A DNA stretch of 64,000 bases, from contig CM075102.1 in the NCBI GenBank assembly GCA_037576195.1, forward strand, positions 19,650,745-19,714,744. Direction: 5' to 3'. Positions 36,400 to 50,106 of the stretch are shown one piece after another. Position 1 is the stretch's first letter; each line of letters begins with the position of its first letter. The notes below the pieces were generated by a model. That model made no database searches, was not told the DNA's origin, and was given only the letters and a program-made list of their open reading frames with translations. Both the position numbers and the translations under genes were made by a program. The DNA comes from Phytoseiulus persimilis. Taxonomy: Eukaryota; Arthropoda; Arachnida; Mesostigmata; Phytoseiidae.

Positions 36400-38125
36400 A
36401 GAGACTAAATGTTCACGAAGAGAAGGTTCATTGATATCCAAGAGAACTAGATGGGACAATCGATTTTAGTTTGCCCTTCCAGAGTCCTAAGCCAGCCATG
36501 ATCACATTCTCCATGTTTTCATGGAAAAAAATGCCTGAACTTCTCAGCGAGTATACATCCCCCTGAAAACAAATCTCCAATGACACCCGCCTGGGGGGGC
36601 GCGGACCGCCAAGGAGAGGCGAGGGGAGCTGAAGGGTGACTCTTAGGGGAGACGTTCATGATAGACGCTCTAGTCATCAAGACTGCATCATTCAACCATG
36701 TTCTCATGGCACCTCCCGGCTCTGACATTGGCTGAATAGTCGAAGTCGGGACAGTTCAACGACTTCGGCGCACAATAACCAGGGCCCTTGCTGTGGCGCG
36801 CCGAGAATACATCATGGAATGATGGATCATGCGATTGTACAGAATTCAAACCTTGGAATTGGAACGAGGTAGTAGACTTCATACCATCGGTTCGGTTCGA
36901 CCGCTCGCGATAGGGTAAAAAGGCGGTGGGGGACCTCATTAGGTAGGGGGGTCGAATGCATGAAAAGATGCTCAGGAACTAATTGATATCTATTCCTCAT
37001 CTTTTGCGCTCACCTTCTCTTACCAAACCGCATGTACTTGCTTACAATAATCAAATCAAAAGTACGCTCATTCATCGTCGCGCAGTCTGGAAAACATATT
37101 TGTCAAGCACTTCAACATTATCGGGGAGAGAGGACATTCATTGAGCCCCCAGACGATGAACCGTAACATTCGTGAATGGAGTCATCTCAGCTAGGACCTA
37201 GACACCCCAAGAACATTGGTGTAAGCAATGGGAGTAAGGATTCAAGCACGTCTCGACGCGTTAGACCGCTTTCAAGTTCAGCAGGGTGGGCTAGGGATTC
37301 AATCGTGCATTGATATCTGTTCTCCACCGGAGAGTCAAGTTCTCAGCAGACAATAGCTCTTGAGTGATCACTTGTGTCGGAGGTCGAAGGAAGTACCCGA
37401 TCCCAACATTGACGGAGGAGTCGACAGATCCATAACCATTTGCCCCTCCCCCTCCCTCCTTGGAGCCGTCCTGAGTTATTGGAACCCAATGACTTGCTGA
37501 GATGGAATACCAGAAATACCTGTCTCCATGTGTTCTTGAGCACGAACTTTGCTCTCAGCTGAACTGAGCAGATTCATGGAATAATCCATATCCACGTTTC
37601 ACTGTGATCATTGAATCAGTTCAAATAATTCTGAATGCTTGTTCGAATTTCTATCCGGGCTGTTACGAAATGGAAAAAAACTCACATTCATTCGTAAAAT
37701 ACTATGATACATGAATTCGAAGATCAGCTCAACCTTAGTCATATGTATCCATCTGTGAAACTCTGCCATTACGGGCGCTGGCTTGAGCACTGCAGCAGCG
37801 AAAAGAGAGGAGGGCTGTACAAAGGGATGTAGGCAGTTTCAGGCATTTATGGCATTGTGCCTGGAACCCCTATCTCTAGTTATCATTCTTTCTTCGAGAC
37901 AAACGTTCCAACGTAGGTCTGTTCCTTCGTCAGCGACTCTTCCATTTATTTATGCTGAATCACAAATGCTCAATATCCTAACAGAGAAGAAGGAGACGAA
38001 ACGCAACTCCGAAGGAACTACGGATATCATCTGTACAAGCTTTCGAGTTTCTACTGCATTTCACTCGCGATGAAAATCGCCGAGCTTGGTCCGAGAAAAT
38101 TACAACAGAAAGAGGCGGATCCAAC
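36400..38125. other. 1.7 kb without a supported gene
   Basis: Sequence between the Helitron-like pair and the stop codon of the secreted repeat protein gene. Frames of up to 83 codons occur (36688-36939 minus) with no recognisable motif. Confidence 0.4.
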
Positions 38126-40218
38126 TCAAGTCTCGGTCTGCCGCGCACTCTTCCTGAGCTCCCTTAATTCGCCATTAATTTTGAAAACGAAGGAGTCTTC
38201 CGATTCCTTCTCGAGGTCGATTCTCGCGCTTTTCTTGCCTGCAAGAAAGAGAACTCAACAGCTCACTCTCATGAAATGCTCCGAATACAAGAATTTACCG
38301 AACGAATCGATTGGATCCTCCTCGCTACGGTAGATCACGAACTGGGCGCGATGAACTCACTTAGAAGCTCCAGAACTTTATCGAGACGTATCTCGCCCCG
38401 ATCAATTAGATTCTGCAGCTGGTCCCATTGGGAGGGTAAAGTGAGACGACTGGAATGGCAAAATTCGATGGTCATCCATGGATTGCGGCATGAGTCTGAA
38501 CAACCGAATGGAAAAAAGAGCCTGACGAGAGCGCTTACCGTCCGTCGGGAAGAGTGAGGATATACCTCAATCGCCCTGGTCGACCTTTGATCCGGAGCTG
38601 GAGTGTGTGTCGTTTCCGTATGACTGTTGTCGGGTCCCTTTAATAATTCGTTTTCGAGGGCTAGAAGTTACTTGAGTTTCACCAGGATATTCTGTTCGTC
38701 TCTGATGGCTTCGAACAACGCCGGCCCCTGTCAAATATGGGGATCCTAGATATACGAGATACTCAACCTTATGTGGCTTCTCAACAACTCCAGAACAGGC
38801 AGGGGTATGGTGACGTTGTGCTCATTCAGCAGACGTATCACTTTGCCCGGTTGAACAATCAAACCGTTCTTCGTGTCATCTTCAATGTCTTTCCATTGAG
38901 CCGGCAGGCTGTAATTTTTACCGTCAATAGCCAGTGTCACGGTTTGTAATGTTAGGCTGTCGCTGATTAGAAGGCGTAGCTCTCCTGTGAGCTCGTCGAA
39001 CACAAACGGAATAGCGTGTTCTGAAAACGTCTGAACACGATCACGGTGAGATACAACGGGAAAGACCGAAGAATCAGCCGTGAAACACCAATGAGGGTCT
39101 GAGATGGGGCTCATGAATCGGGTCTCACATTGAACAGCGAATAGATGAGACCGGGGTATTTGCGGAGCAGCTCGTTGAAACGTTTCTGGTCTGCCGGCAG
39201 CTGGAATTCCTCATCCTCCACAAGAACATGAACTTTCCGCGTGACCCCGTCCACCGAGTAGATTTTCAACCTGCGAGCGAACCAGAGAACCTCAATTTTG
39301 TTCTGGCCCGCGGAACGATCTCATCGGAAAAAGGCAGCCATTCGAGTTCTAATCTCCTGGGATCATGATACGAACTTAATGGTGTGATTCGAGTTCTCCG
39401 AGTCCCAGAACATCATTTTGCCGTAATCGAGAACTACTGGAAGATGAAGAATTGGATTATTGATACGTATTTCGATTCGCGGGAAACGCGTCATTTATTC
39501 GTGGCGAAGGCGACCACAGTCTCCGCTGAAACCGAAAGCACAGGTAGGATTGCGCCAAACGATTGGTTTTTGTTCTTGCACTGAGAAACTCAGAAGATCC
39601 GATAGGCGAGCAGCCTGACAGATGCTTTAATCCTCGAAACAAAGCCGAAAACCACCCCAACCGCGATATTCACATCATTCTTGAGCAAGTTAGAATAGAA
39701 GCTCCGACAAAAGTCTCGGTCATAGTCACAACTTTTACCGGACAAGGCTTCGACGCATTGGTTTTGATAAACGGCGTCGCAGGCTGGAAGAGCACTCTCT
39801 CACCGATTTTTCTCACCTTGTTTGATTGATGGCACTCGAGGTAATACTCGAGCGAGGATCGGCGTTGGCAGCTCACTTGCGATGAATATTTCAGCCTGCT
39901 TAGAGCCCATTACGAAGAAATCGCTTCCGAGCGGGAGGGTCAGCTGAAAGCTCATGTTACTGGATTCCGAGGTCACAGTCTTCGCGATGGCGGCAAAATC
40001 TCAAGTCTGACTATGAGCTCGCGCGTCAATCGGAAAATTCAAGGAAACCTTACGTGACAGTGGCCGTCATTTGCAAGCGCCAATTTAACAGCAAGATCGA
40101 TAGCAGCTGAAAAGTATTTATCGCAACAGGAATCTCTGGCTTCCATTGGGCATCTCTCTTGCCCGCCGCCGGCGGATACCGTCCGAAAGGCTAGCTCGAG
40201 TAACAGCAGGACCAACAT
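38126..40218 (-). CDS. Unrecognised secreted protein with internal repeats, 10 exons
   Basis: Exons: 40054-40218, 39877-39979, 39739-39783, 39376-39436, 39129-39270, 38797-39030 (or ending 38842), 38683-38727, 38539-38597, 38361-38449, 38126-38238. All are joined in phase, for 351 (or 336) residues. The first 16-20 residues, MLVLLLLELAFRTVSA, form a signal peptide. Then comes a cysteine-bearing region (ERCPMEARDSCCDKYF, NDGHCH, CDAVYQNQC). The rest is about three and a half repeats of roughly 70 residues. Matching points are EDEEFQLPADQKRFNELL, DGKNYSLPAQWKDIEDDTKN and DGRRLTLPSQWDQLQNLI, each preceded by short beta-like strands such as FDELTGELRLLI and FKINGELREL. I do not recognise the family. 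Least certain are the donors of exon 3 (TCCG|GTAAAA), exon 6 (CCT|GTTCTG or AAA|GTGATA) and exon 7 (CTG|GTGAAA). The gene itself is well supported by phase and repeat homology. Confidence 0.75.
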
Positions 40219-42978
40219 CTCAGTCGGAACTCAAGTTGTATTCTGTGTGGGAAAAAACTCTTCTCGCAAACCTTCCCTGTCGGGGGACTTCTGTCCTGGT
40301 AGGAGACTCACAAAACCGTAATCGAAATCAATCATAGAGCCAGAGTAAATCGAGGGACGCCTCTCACTTTTCAAGGCTAGAAAAGATTCAAACTCTTCAG
40401 TTTCGGAGCAGAGCTTTTCTCAATCGATCTGTCAGCACCAACCAGGCTTTGGGAGACTTCGAGGCGTCTAAAAGTCTTGTCAGAACTTGCAGGGCCTCTT
40501 CAGCTCAGAGACCGTCACTGCCTCTGCTGGTCGATTTGGCGGTCCCCACAAACGGGATTGTAGCTGGATTTCGATCAGGTACAGACTTACGTTCTTGGCG
40601 GTGAAGTTTTCTCCTCAGCGAACAATCCTTTCCGGTATGAAATGTTGAAAAGAGAAACAAAAATGACGTTGTCTCATAATGGACACGTTTGTTTCCATCC
40701 ATCCATATGGTCCCAAGCTAAGAGACGACAAAAGGCGCTCAGGTCACGACGAGCATCAGCTCTCGGAGCTAACAGCCGAATACAGATATTCGTGCTTAAA
40801 GGATTTTCTCACTGATGACGTTCACTTACAGCATTACTGACTCAAAGATCTCTCCTATGGAGGCTGTCCTCAGAGACACACATCGACAGCAGACATTGAA
40901 CGAGCCTGGCGGCGAGCTCTTCCTTGTATAAGTGCACGGGAGGACAATCATCAGAAACTTTTATTTTGAGCTAGGTCCCCATGGTAGATGACCACCCTGA
41001 CCATTCCCGACCATTCGAACGTCTTGAAGGGATGTATATTGCCGCTGCAGGGGCTGGCTGTGGCGACTAGTGACGACCAAACTCTTCGCCGCAGGCGCTG
41101 AGCCAGCCGAGTTGCTGCTGCCCGCTCTCAGACCGATTCCGGCTCCTCGGAAGTCAGCCGAAACTGTCTGTGAAAGATTCGGTGTCTTTCAAACTCATTC
41201 TTCCACGGATTCGGCTTGATCCGAGTCGAATTGGGAACGAATTCTGGGGTCACAAGACGTAGGAATCGACGAGAACAGGAAGGAAGCGAAGTCGCTCGTT
41301 CGCACTACTCGAATGATCGCGGAAGCTATTGGGAGTCCTTATTCACCTTTTAGGTGGCTCTGAGTAGTTCTTGGCGGTTCCTATTCTTCACTGATCGGAT
41401 CTTCATACGTCAAAAGCATAGGAAACTCGTTTTAAGGGACATATCACTCTGCGAGCGTGGTAAACATTCCAATCTTGCATCGTTGGGATGAAAGCAAATG
41501 GTTCGATGCTGATTTTCTTCATGGAATAGAGACTGGAATTTCGATTATCAGGCTCACCTGTTCGTGGCTGCAAGACGGCGTCGCCCGTGATCGTGACTTC
41601 ATTCCATTATATTTTACCGTCCTCAGAATGACCCCACTTATACAGTCTTCCTCACGTTCGAAATATTCATGCACAAATCAACCTATCGATCAAAAAGTGC
41701 CCTAGGTACCGATAGAACGGAAGTCAACAACCCTGTCACGCCGGAGAGCCATGCAACTGATCGGCGGGCAATCGCGCACCTAGCTCTATGGCGAGAAAAC
41801 TCATTCGTTTGTGAGCAGCAGTATCGCCAGCCTGGGGCCTTTGCTTTCCGAGGGTCGGATTCCATTCTGGAGTTCATGCAGGTCCGAAGTCATCTCTCAT
41901 CTCAGATCTCGCACAGGGTTTCTCAACATGGCTAAATTAGTGTGTAAAAAACTGCAATGGAGTTAGGGTTCTCCACGACGTCGTCCGTGGCAAATGGGGG
42001 CGAATGACTGATCTGAGGAGGTTCTGAGGATATCAGAACGACATAAAGCTACTCTGAGCTCACGTCGTGTCCCCAAGAGAGCGAGGACATGTGTTGCAGT
42101 TCCTTGAGCCTGCAATAACTATTCCCGATCAGCTTTCTGGAGCTCGTTGTTGAATATTGCACCGCGATGCGCGCTCGGCAGAGATCACCGATTTCTCGCA
42201 ATCAATTTCCGAAGCTTCTGGAGCACTTTTGAGGACCCGAGCGGACCTCTGGGCGGGACATCGGGGGACGACCGTGCCGTGTTGTTGTGGCTGCCGTCAA
42301 GCCCCTCTCTAAGAATGTTTTGAAAACGCCCGAAGAAGCCTCAGGGCAGATTCTAGCTCCATTTTGCGACGAAACTTCCGAATGGCAGCCGTGGGCACGT
42401 CACGGAGGGGTTCTAAACCCACTGAATCGAAGTCCTACTGATACATACCATGAATGAGCACGCGGAGCATCTTCTGCCTCGTCGAAAAAGTTTTCTTCCG
42501 CTGTGTATCCGATACTACCCAGAGTTCGTGACCCCGACACTACCCAGAGTTCGTGACCCCGACGGGCCCAACCGCAGTGAATCTCTCGATTTTCAGCCCG
42601 AAATGCCTAAAGGGGGTCGGAGGGGGGGATTGACATGATACTTCTGTTAATTGAAGTATAATGGGTCACTCCGAACTCGATGAAACTTCGCATGTATGTA
42701 CATCGCACCGAGCGGCTATATTTCGGAACATATTCTGGGGTGAGAAATATTATCATAGGGCCATCTAATGAAACGAAACTATCGAAAGGTGCAATGGGCG
42801 ATTTTCCATCCGCCCACTCCGAGAGTTTCCCAGAGGAGGTGGCAGCATCATTAGTTCTGGAGATATGACGGTCTCGAGGTTTCTGTTTCCTGTCCCTCCG
42901 AGTTATCGCCATTCAACAAAACAGTTCCCGAGTACCCCTGATTCTTTTGGGAAGAATCGGAGTCGTCGGATCAACGGG
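40219..42978. other. 2.8 kb without a supported gene
   Basis: Upstream flank of the secreted repeat protein gene and of the tentative gene at 43 kb. No frame resembles a known family. A 25-bp perfect tandem duplication lies at 42515-42564 (CTACCCAGAGTTCGTGACCC plus five bases, twice). The stretch 42655-42880 resembles the heads of Helitron-like repeats in general wording, but I see no second copy here. Confidence 0.4.
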
Positions 42979-43609
42979 ATGAATTCGTCATTGGCTGACT
43001 CGGCTCAAGGTGAGTAACTTGATTCATGATATTTCGTCATCCTCTGCAAATTTTTGCAGGCCATTGCACACTCTGTAGCAGAACTATGCAAGCACCCATA
43101 TTTTCCGACTCGTATTCTGGACCGAGAGAAGTCGAACATCCCCATTCAGAATCTGAACGGGAGCCGGTCCCGCCTGATTGAATTGAGAACTGCGCCGTCT
43201 TCTCGTCTCATTCGCCAAGCCTGGTGTCTGAGTTCCCGATTTCCGCCATTCATGAGGGTCACACTACAGAAACCGCGAATCTCACTGCTCACATTTGTAG
43301 CTGGTCCCGCGAGAACTTCTGGATGAAGTATCCGATTGAGCAGAAATTTCCACCGTGCTTGGATTTCATGCTCCGAATCATGACTCCAGGATTCTTTTCC
43401 CCATCTCTGATGACGAAGATGAGTCTTCCCCACCATCTGGTTCCTCCATCGGGAAATCGACGGAATTCTCCCGGAATCTCTTCCGGAGACGTTGCACATC
43501 GCTCCTTCGCAATGAAAACTTCAACTCGCATCTAGGGCTCCAAGCCGATGCAATTCATGACTCGGGAGAGCCTGGCCAGCATGGGACTCACAACATTCCA
43601 GGATATTGA
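42979..43609 (+). CDS. Tentative small gene, unrecognised
   Basis: Exon 1, 42979-43009, encodes MNSSLADSAQ and ends CAAG|GTGAGT, a perfect donor. After a 50-bp intron with acceptor tttttgcag, exon 2 from 43060 continues in phase as GHCTLCSRTMQAPIF and later HSESEREPVPPD, where a stop occurs at 43179. A further exon from about 43390 (acceptor tgactccag) reads ILFPISDDEDESSPPSGSS and ends at 43609. It could be joined through a weak donor inside exon 2. So the product is either about 50 residues or a longer acidic protein. CTLC is too little to claim a zinc finger. A third open piece, 43832-43990, reads SSMWGHPKLESNEKYCILPH after a good acceptor and may belong too. Confidence 0.35.
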
Positions 43610-44327
43610 CGTGTCAACTGGGTAACTTGATTGGAATCATTCGAAATTCCGAGATATGTCGAATCTGATCAGACCCGATCGGCGTTTTGAGCATAGTTTT
43701 GAGACCTCCCGATCCGCAGTGTACTTTCTAGTTGCCTCGAACTTGATTGCCGGCTCATAATCGCGTATCATTCCTGGATTAGCATCACATCGTTCCATGC
43801 ATTCAACCGGACTCATTATTTTCTCTAGGTCAGCTCCATGTGGGGCCATCCGAAACTCGAATCCAACGAAAAATACTGTATCCTTCCCCATCGGAGGGAA
43901 GGTCCATCTATTTTCCAATCCTCAAGGAAGTGTCCATCCATTAGACAACATAATTTCGAGATGAGTTCCGGGTAGGAGGGTGTAGCTGTGCATTGCCCAA
44001 CGCGACGAGTCATACACGGTCGCTATCCTTCGCTTCCTTACCTCCGAAGTAACACTCGTTTCGCTCGGTTAGTGAAAATATTGATTTATTTGTCAACCGG
44101 AGGTTATTGCTGTAATGGACTCCCTCGACGATGCTCGGTTGGAGGAAGCAGTTCGACAGAGATAAGGATCGTACCGCGAGAGCAGCTTGGAATTCCGAGT
44201 CTCCCCCACGGTTTTGTTCTGTTCCCTGGAGACCTTTACCGCGCTGCACACGACCGGGAATTCTGATGCCCGATTCTCTAACGCTTTTCGATGCTTTGTG
44301 ACCGCAGGGTGGAAGATGAGTGCTCAT

Positions 44328-47151
<2,824 letters not shown>

Positions 47152-48279
47152 GGTGCTAGCTACAGGAGTTGCCGGCGGCAAGACGGAGAGACGAGGCTGG
47201 CATTGGCACGTAGCCCTCCAATCCAAGTCGCCAATTGTTTTGCGCGGGAAAGAGCCGAGCCGACTCACGACTCTCGGCGCTATAAGTAGCCCGCCGTCGT
47301 CATTGTTGTTACTGCCATTGCCGGTGGTATCAGTTGTGAAGGCCGACACAGCAGTCTGTGCGTAAGCTACTCGACGATCGACTCAGAGAGAGAGAGTCAA
47401 CAGCAGCCAATCCCCGGCACTCGGAACAAGCGTGAAGACTCGATACAACAGGTTGTTTTACTTCATCTAATTGACTAGAGCCCAGTCGTGCGGACGTTTC
47501 GCGCTGATCGGCTAAACAGAAATTTCTCACTTCATATTCCGAAGCTCATGATCATGGTAGGCAAAACATATCCTCCTTAGGTGAGACCTGATCGGAACTT
47601 CTTTCTCAGACCGCAACGATCATGGATCGGGCCGAATGGGGCTACCTCGGCACCACGGCGCGCCGTGCCGCGCTCTGCCTGTGGCCTGACAGAACAGAAC
47701 CGAGACGCATGGGTAGCGATCGCGATCCGCTTGTTTTCACACCCTTGTAGCGTATTTTAATCGCTGCATCGCTACTCGTAGAACCTCGGATCTGAGACGT
47801 GGCCTATCTGGGAAACTATTCTGAGATCTGTTCCATTTACACGTCGACTGAAATCTCCAGGAGAATAATCCGGGTAACTTATCGAGTCTTTCCAGTCAGA
47901 ATCATGGATCCTTACCTTGATCGCTTCGTTGAATATACTACGGAGAGTTTTGTCTCGTTCCGTGCCTGTTCAGTAGGTCTGCGGGAATCTGTGGACAGGG
48001 GCAGACATCCTCCTGTATGAATGTCTCATCTCGCTCCGGGCTCTCAACGAAGACCGGCCCAGCTCCCCACTGATGAATTCATTCGCTCTTTCCGTTGCTG
48101 TTAGGGATTCCAAGAGCGCGCCGTCGCGCTTCCTTGCGCAGATAGTTTCCTACCCAGTGTTTCAGGCATCCATGCATCGACTCGGGTGGGCGATGGGTCA
48201 ACTGTCGCCTTCCGCAAGTCTCAGATATCCAAAATCTATTGCTCGTAGCGCTCTCGATGTCAGCCCATTTCGGGCACTC
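47152..48279. other. Upstream region of the P450, no supported gene
   Basis: About 1.1 kb between the P450 start codon and the retrotransposon fragment. It should contain the P450 promoter, but I see no convincing TATA box on the minus strand. Short frames show no motif. Confidence 0.4.
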
Positions 48280-50106
48280 TGAGGTTCCTCTATAGGAATA
48301 TACTCGTGGAAGTTTGAATGGTACATTTCTCATTGAACAATTCACTCCGATCCGCTCCAGTACGAAATCGACTGCTGACCTTGAAAGACACATATCACGC
48401 TTGGAAACTGAACTGATTCTTGGATGCAATGAACCAGAGAAAGTATCGAAGCGTCTGCGAAAGGCCGTACTCCGAAAAAGAACTCTTGTGGAGACTGGAC
48501 TGGACTTCAGGAATGTCAAATCATTTTATCGATACTCGAATGCTCGCCTCAAAGGACATGAATCTGTACCGACACTCAGGACACCTACGACAAATGTCTC
48601 GGAACCACAACGCAAAGCTGATTATATTGCCAGTCATTTCGCTGCGGTGTACAACCCAACGAAATCCAAGCTTCCACTAGATTCACCCGTTAATACCATC
48701 CGCCCTTTACTCGTTCCTGACCAATCAATCGTCTTCAATGAGGAATCGGTCCTCCATCAGCTCTCCTCCCTGCCGATGGAGACATCTTATACGCCTGACA
48801 ATATTCCACCGATATTCCTCAAAACTTTCAGACTATTCCTATGCCAGCCTCAGGCCCTAATATTTCAACGTTCTTACGAAGATGGAATAGTTCCTGCACT
48901 CTTTCGGTGTGGTATCGTGACCGCTGTACACAAAAAAGGATCCAAGGTCGATGTCACACATTATCGGCCAGTATCTCAATCCTCAATCGCGTGTCTTGTG
49001 TTTGAAGAGATAATCCATTCACACATCACGCGACACCTTCAAATCAATAGTATTTTTGATCCTCGACAATACGGTTTTGTTCCTAGAAGATCAACATGCA
49101 CACAATTGCTCTCCATGGTGCAAGAGTTTGGGCACTACATCAATGACGATGTTCCCCACCATGCTATTTACTTCGACCTCAAATCGGCCTTCGATAAGGT
49201 TGATCACACAATCCTCCTCGACATTGGTCTCTCATCTCTCTCCTTCCACCAGTTATCTCCTGTTAGCGGATGATCTGAAGCTGTTCGGACCTGCGCGTGA
49301 TTCTGTTGACCGTATCACCCTTCAAGCAGCCACTGATGGAGTGACGCGATGGTGTGACGATAACAGAATGAAGCTATCCTCATCGAAATGTGCTGTCCTT
49401 GCAAGGAATGGATCAAGGTCTCCCCTTCCAACATATGGAATAGAGGGCCATCCTCTTCCAGTGGTACACAGCATCCGCGATCTTGGCGTGCAGATGTCTT
49501 CTGATCTCAACTTCGATGAGCACATAACAAACATAGTTTTCTCTGCTCGCAACGTTGTACACTCGATCTTCAGATGCTTTGTGATCAAACGTCCTGAATT
49601 TTACATACGATTGTATGAATCTCTAGTCTTGAGCAAGTTCTTATACTGTTGTACTATTTGGATGCCATACAAAGCTAAACATGTTGAAATGGTTGAATCT
49701 GTTCAGAAATATTTCCTGAAGCGATTACACATGCGTTGTCCCCTTGCCAAAGAAGTCACCCCTCTCAAACCCATTATGGGAGTTCTTTGAGAGCAAGATT
49801 CACGCATCCTGAAGCAAATCAATTCCCTGGGAGAGATGGATCATTATTTTGAAACCAACATTAACTGCCTCCGTAGTGGATGTACCGTACGGACGAGGTC
49901 CGTCACGAGGACTGATGCTTCATCAACTTCAACTTCAACAATTCATCCTCGTGGCGAACTTGTTCAAAGATGTCGAGAGGGCAAATTCATTGTGAACCTT
50001 TCCTGTTTCTGTGACACACTCATGTTTACAGTGTTGTGAAGTCGTTATCGTTTACACAAAAAAAAAACCTTTACCAAAATGAAGAGCTATTGAATCGAAT
50101 TGAATC
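48280..50106 (+). mobile_element. 5'-truncated, internally deleted non-LTR (LINE) retrotransposon
   Basis: The first open part (48314-49273) carries pre-reverse-transcriptase sequence (NVKSFYRYSNARLKG), then RT motifs: PDNIPPIFLK, FRCGIVTAVHKKGSK, HYRPVSQSSI, QYGFVPRRSTCTQLL and the catalytic strand YFDLKSAFDKVDH. Soon after, the frame is lost. Sequence resumes in another frame with LLLADDLKLFG, the second catalytic motif (ADD), followed by WCDDNRMKLSSSKC and the thumb region SIRDLGVQMSSDLNFDEH. The usual 80-100 residues between these motifs, including the GVPQG block, are missing, so there is an internal deletion with frameshift. The endonuclease is absent. A run of ten A at about 50,060 and the short TTGAATCGAATTGAATC repeat mark the 3' end. 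Wording suggests the CR1/L2/Jockey group. It cannot move by itself. Confidence 0.85.

Noticed and set aside
42655-42880. Possible further Helitron-type head
   Set aside because: The wording is reminiscent of such heads, but it does not share the landmarks of the 30-kb family and has no second copy in the window.
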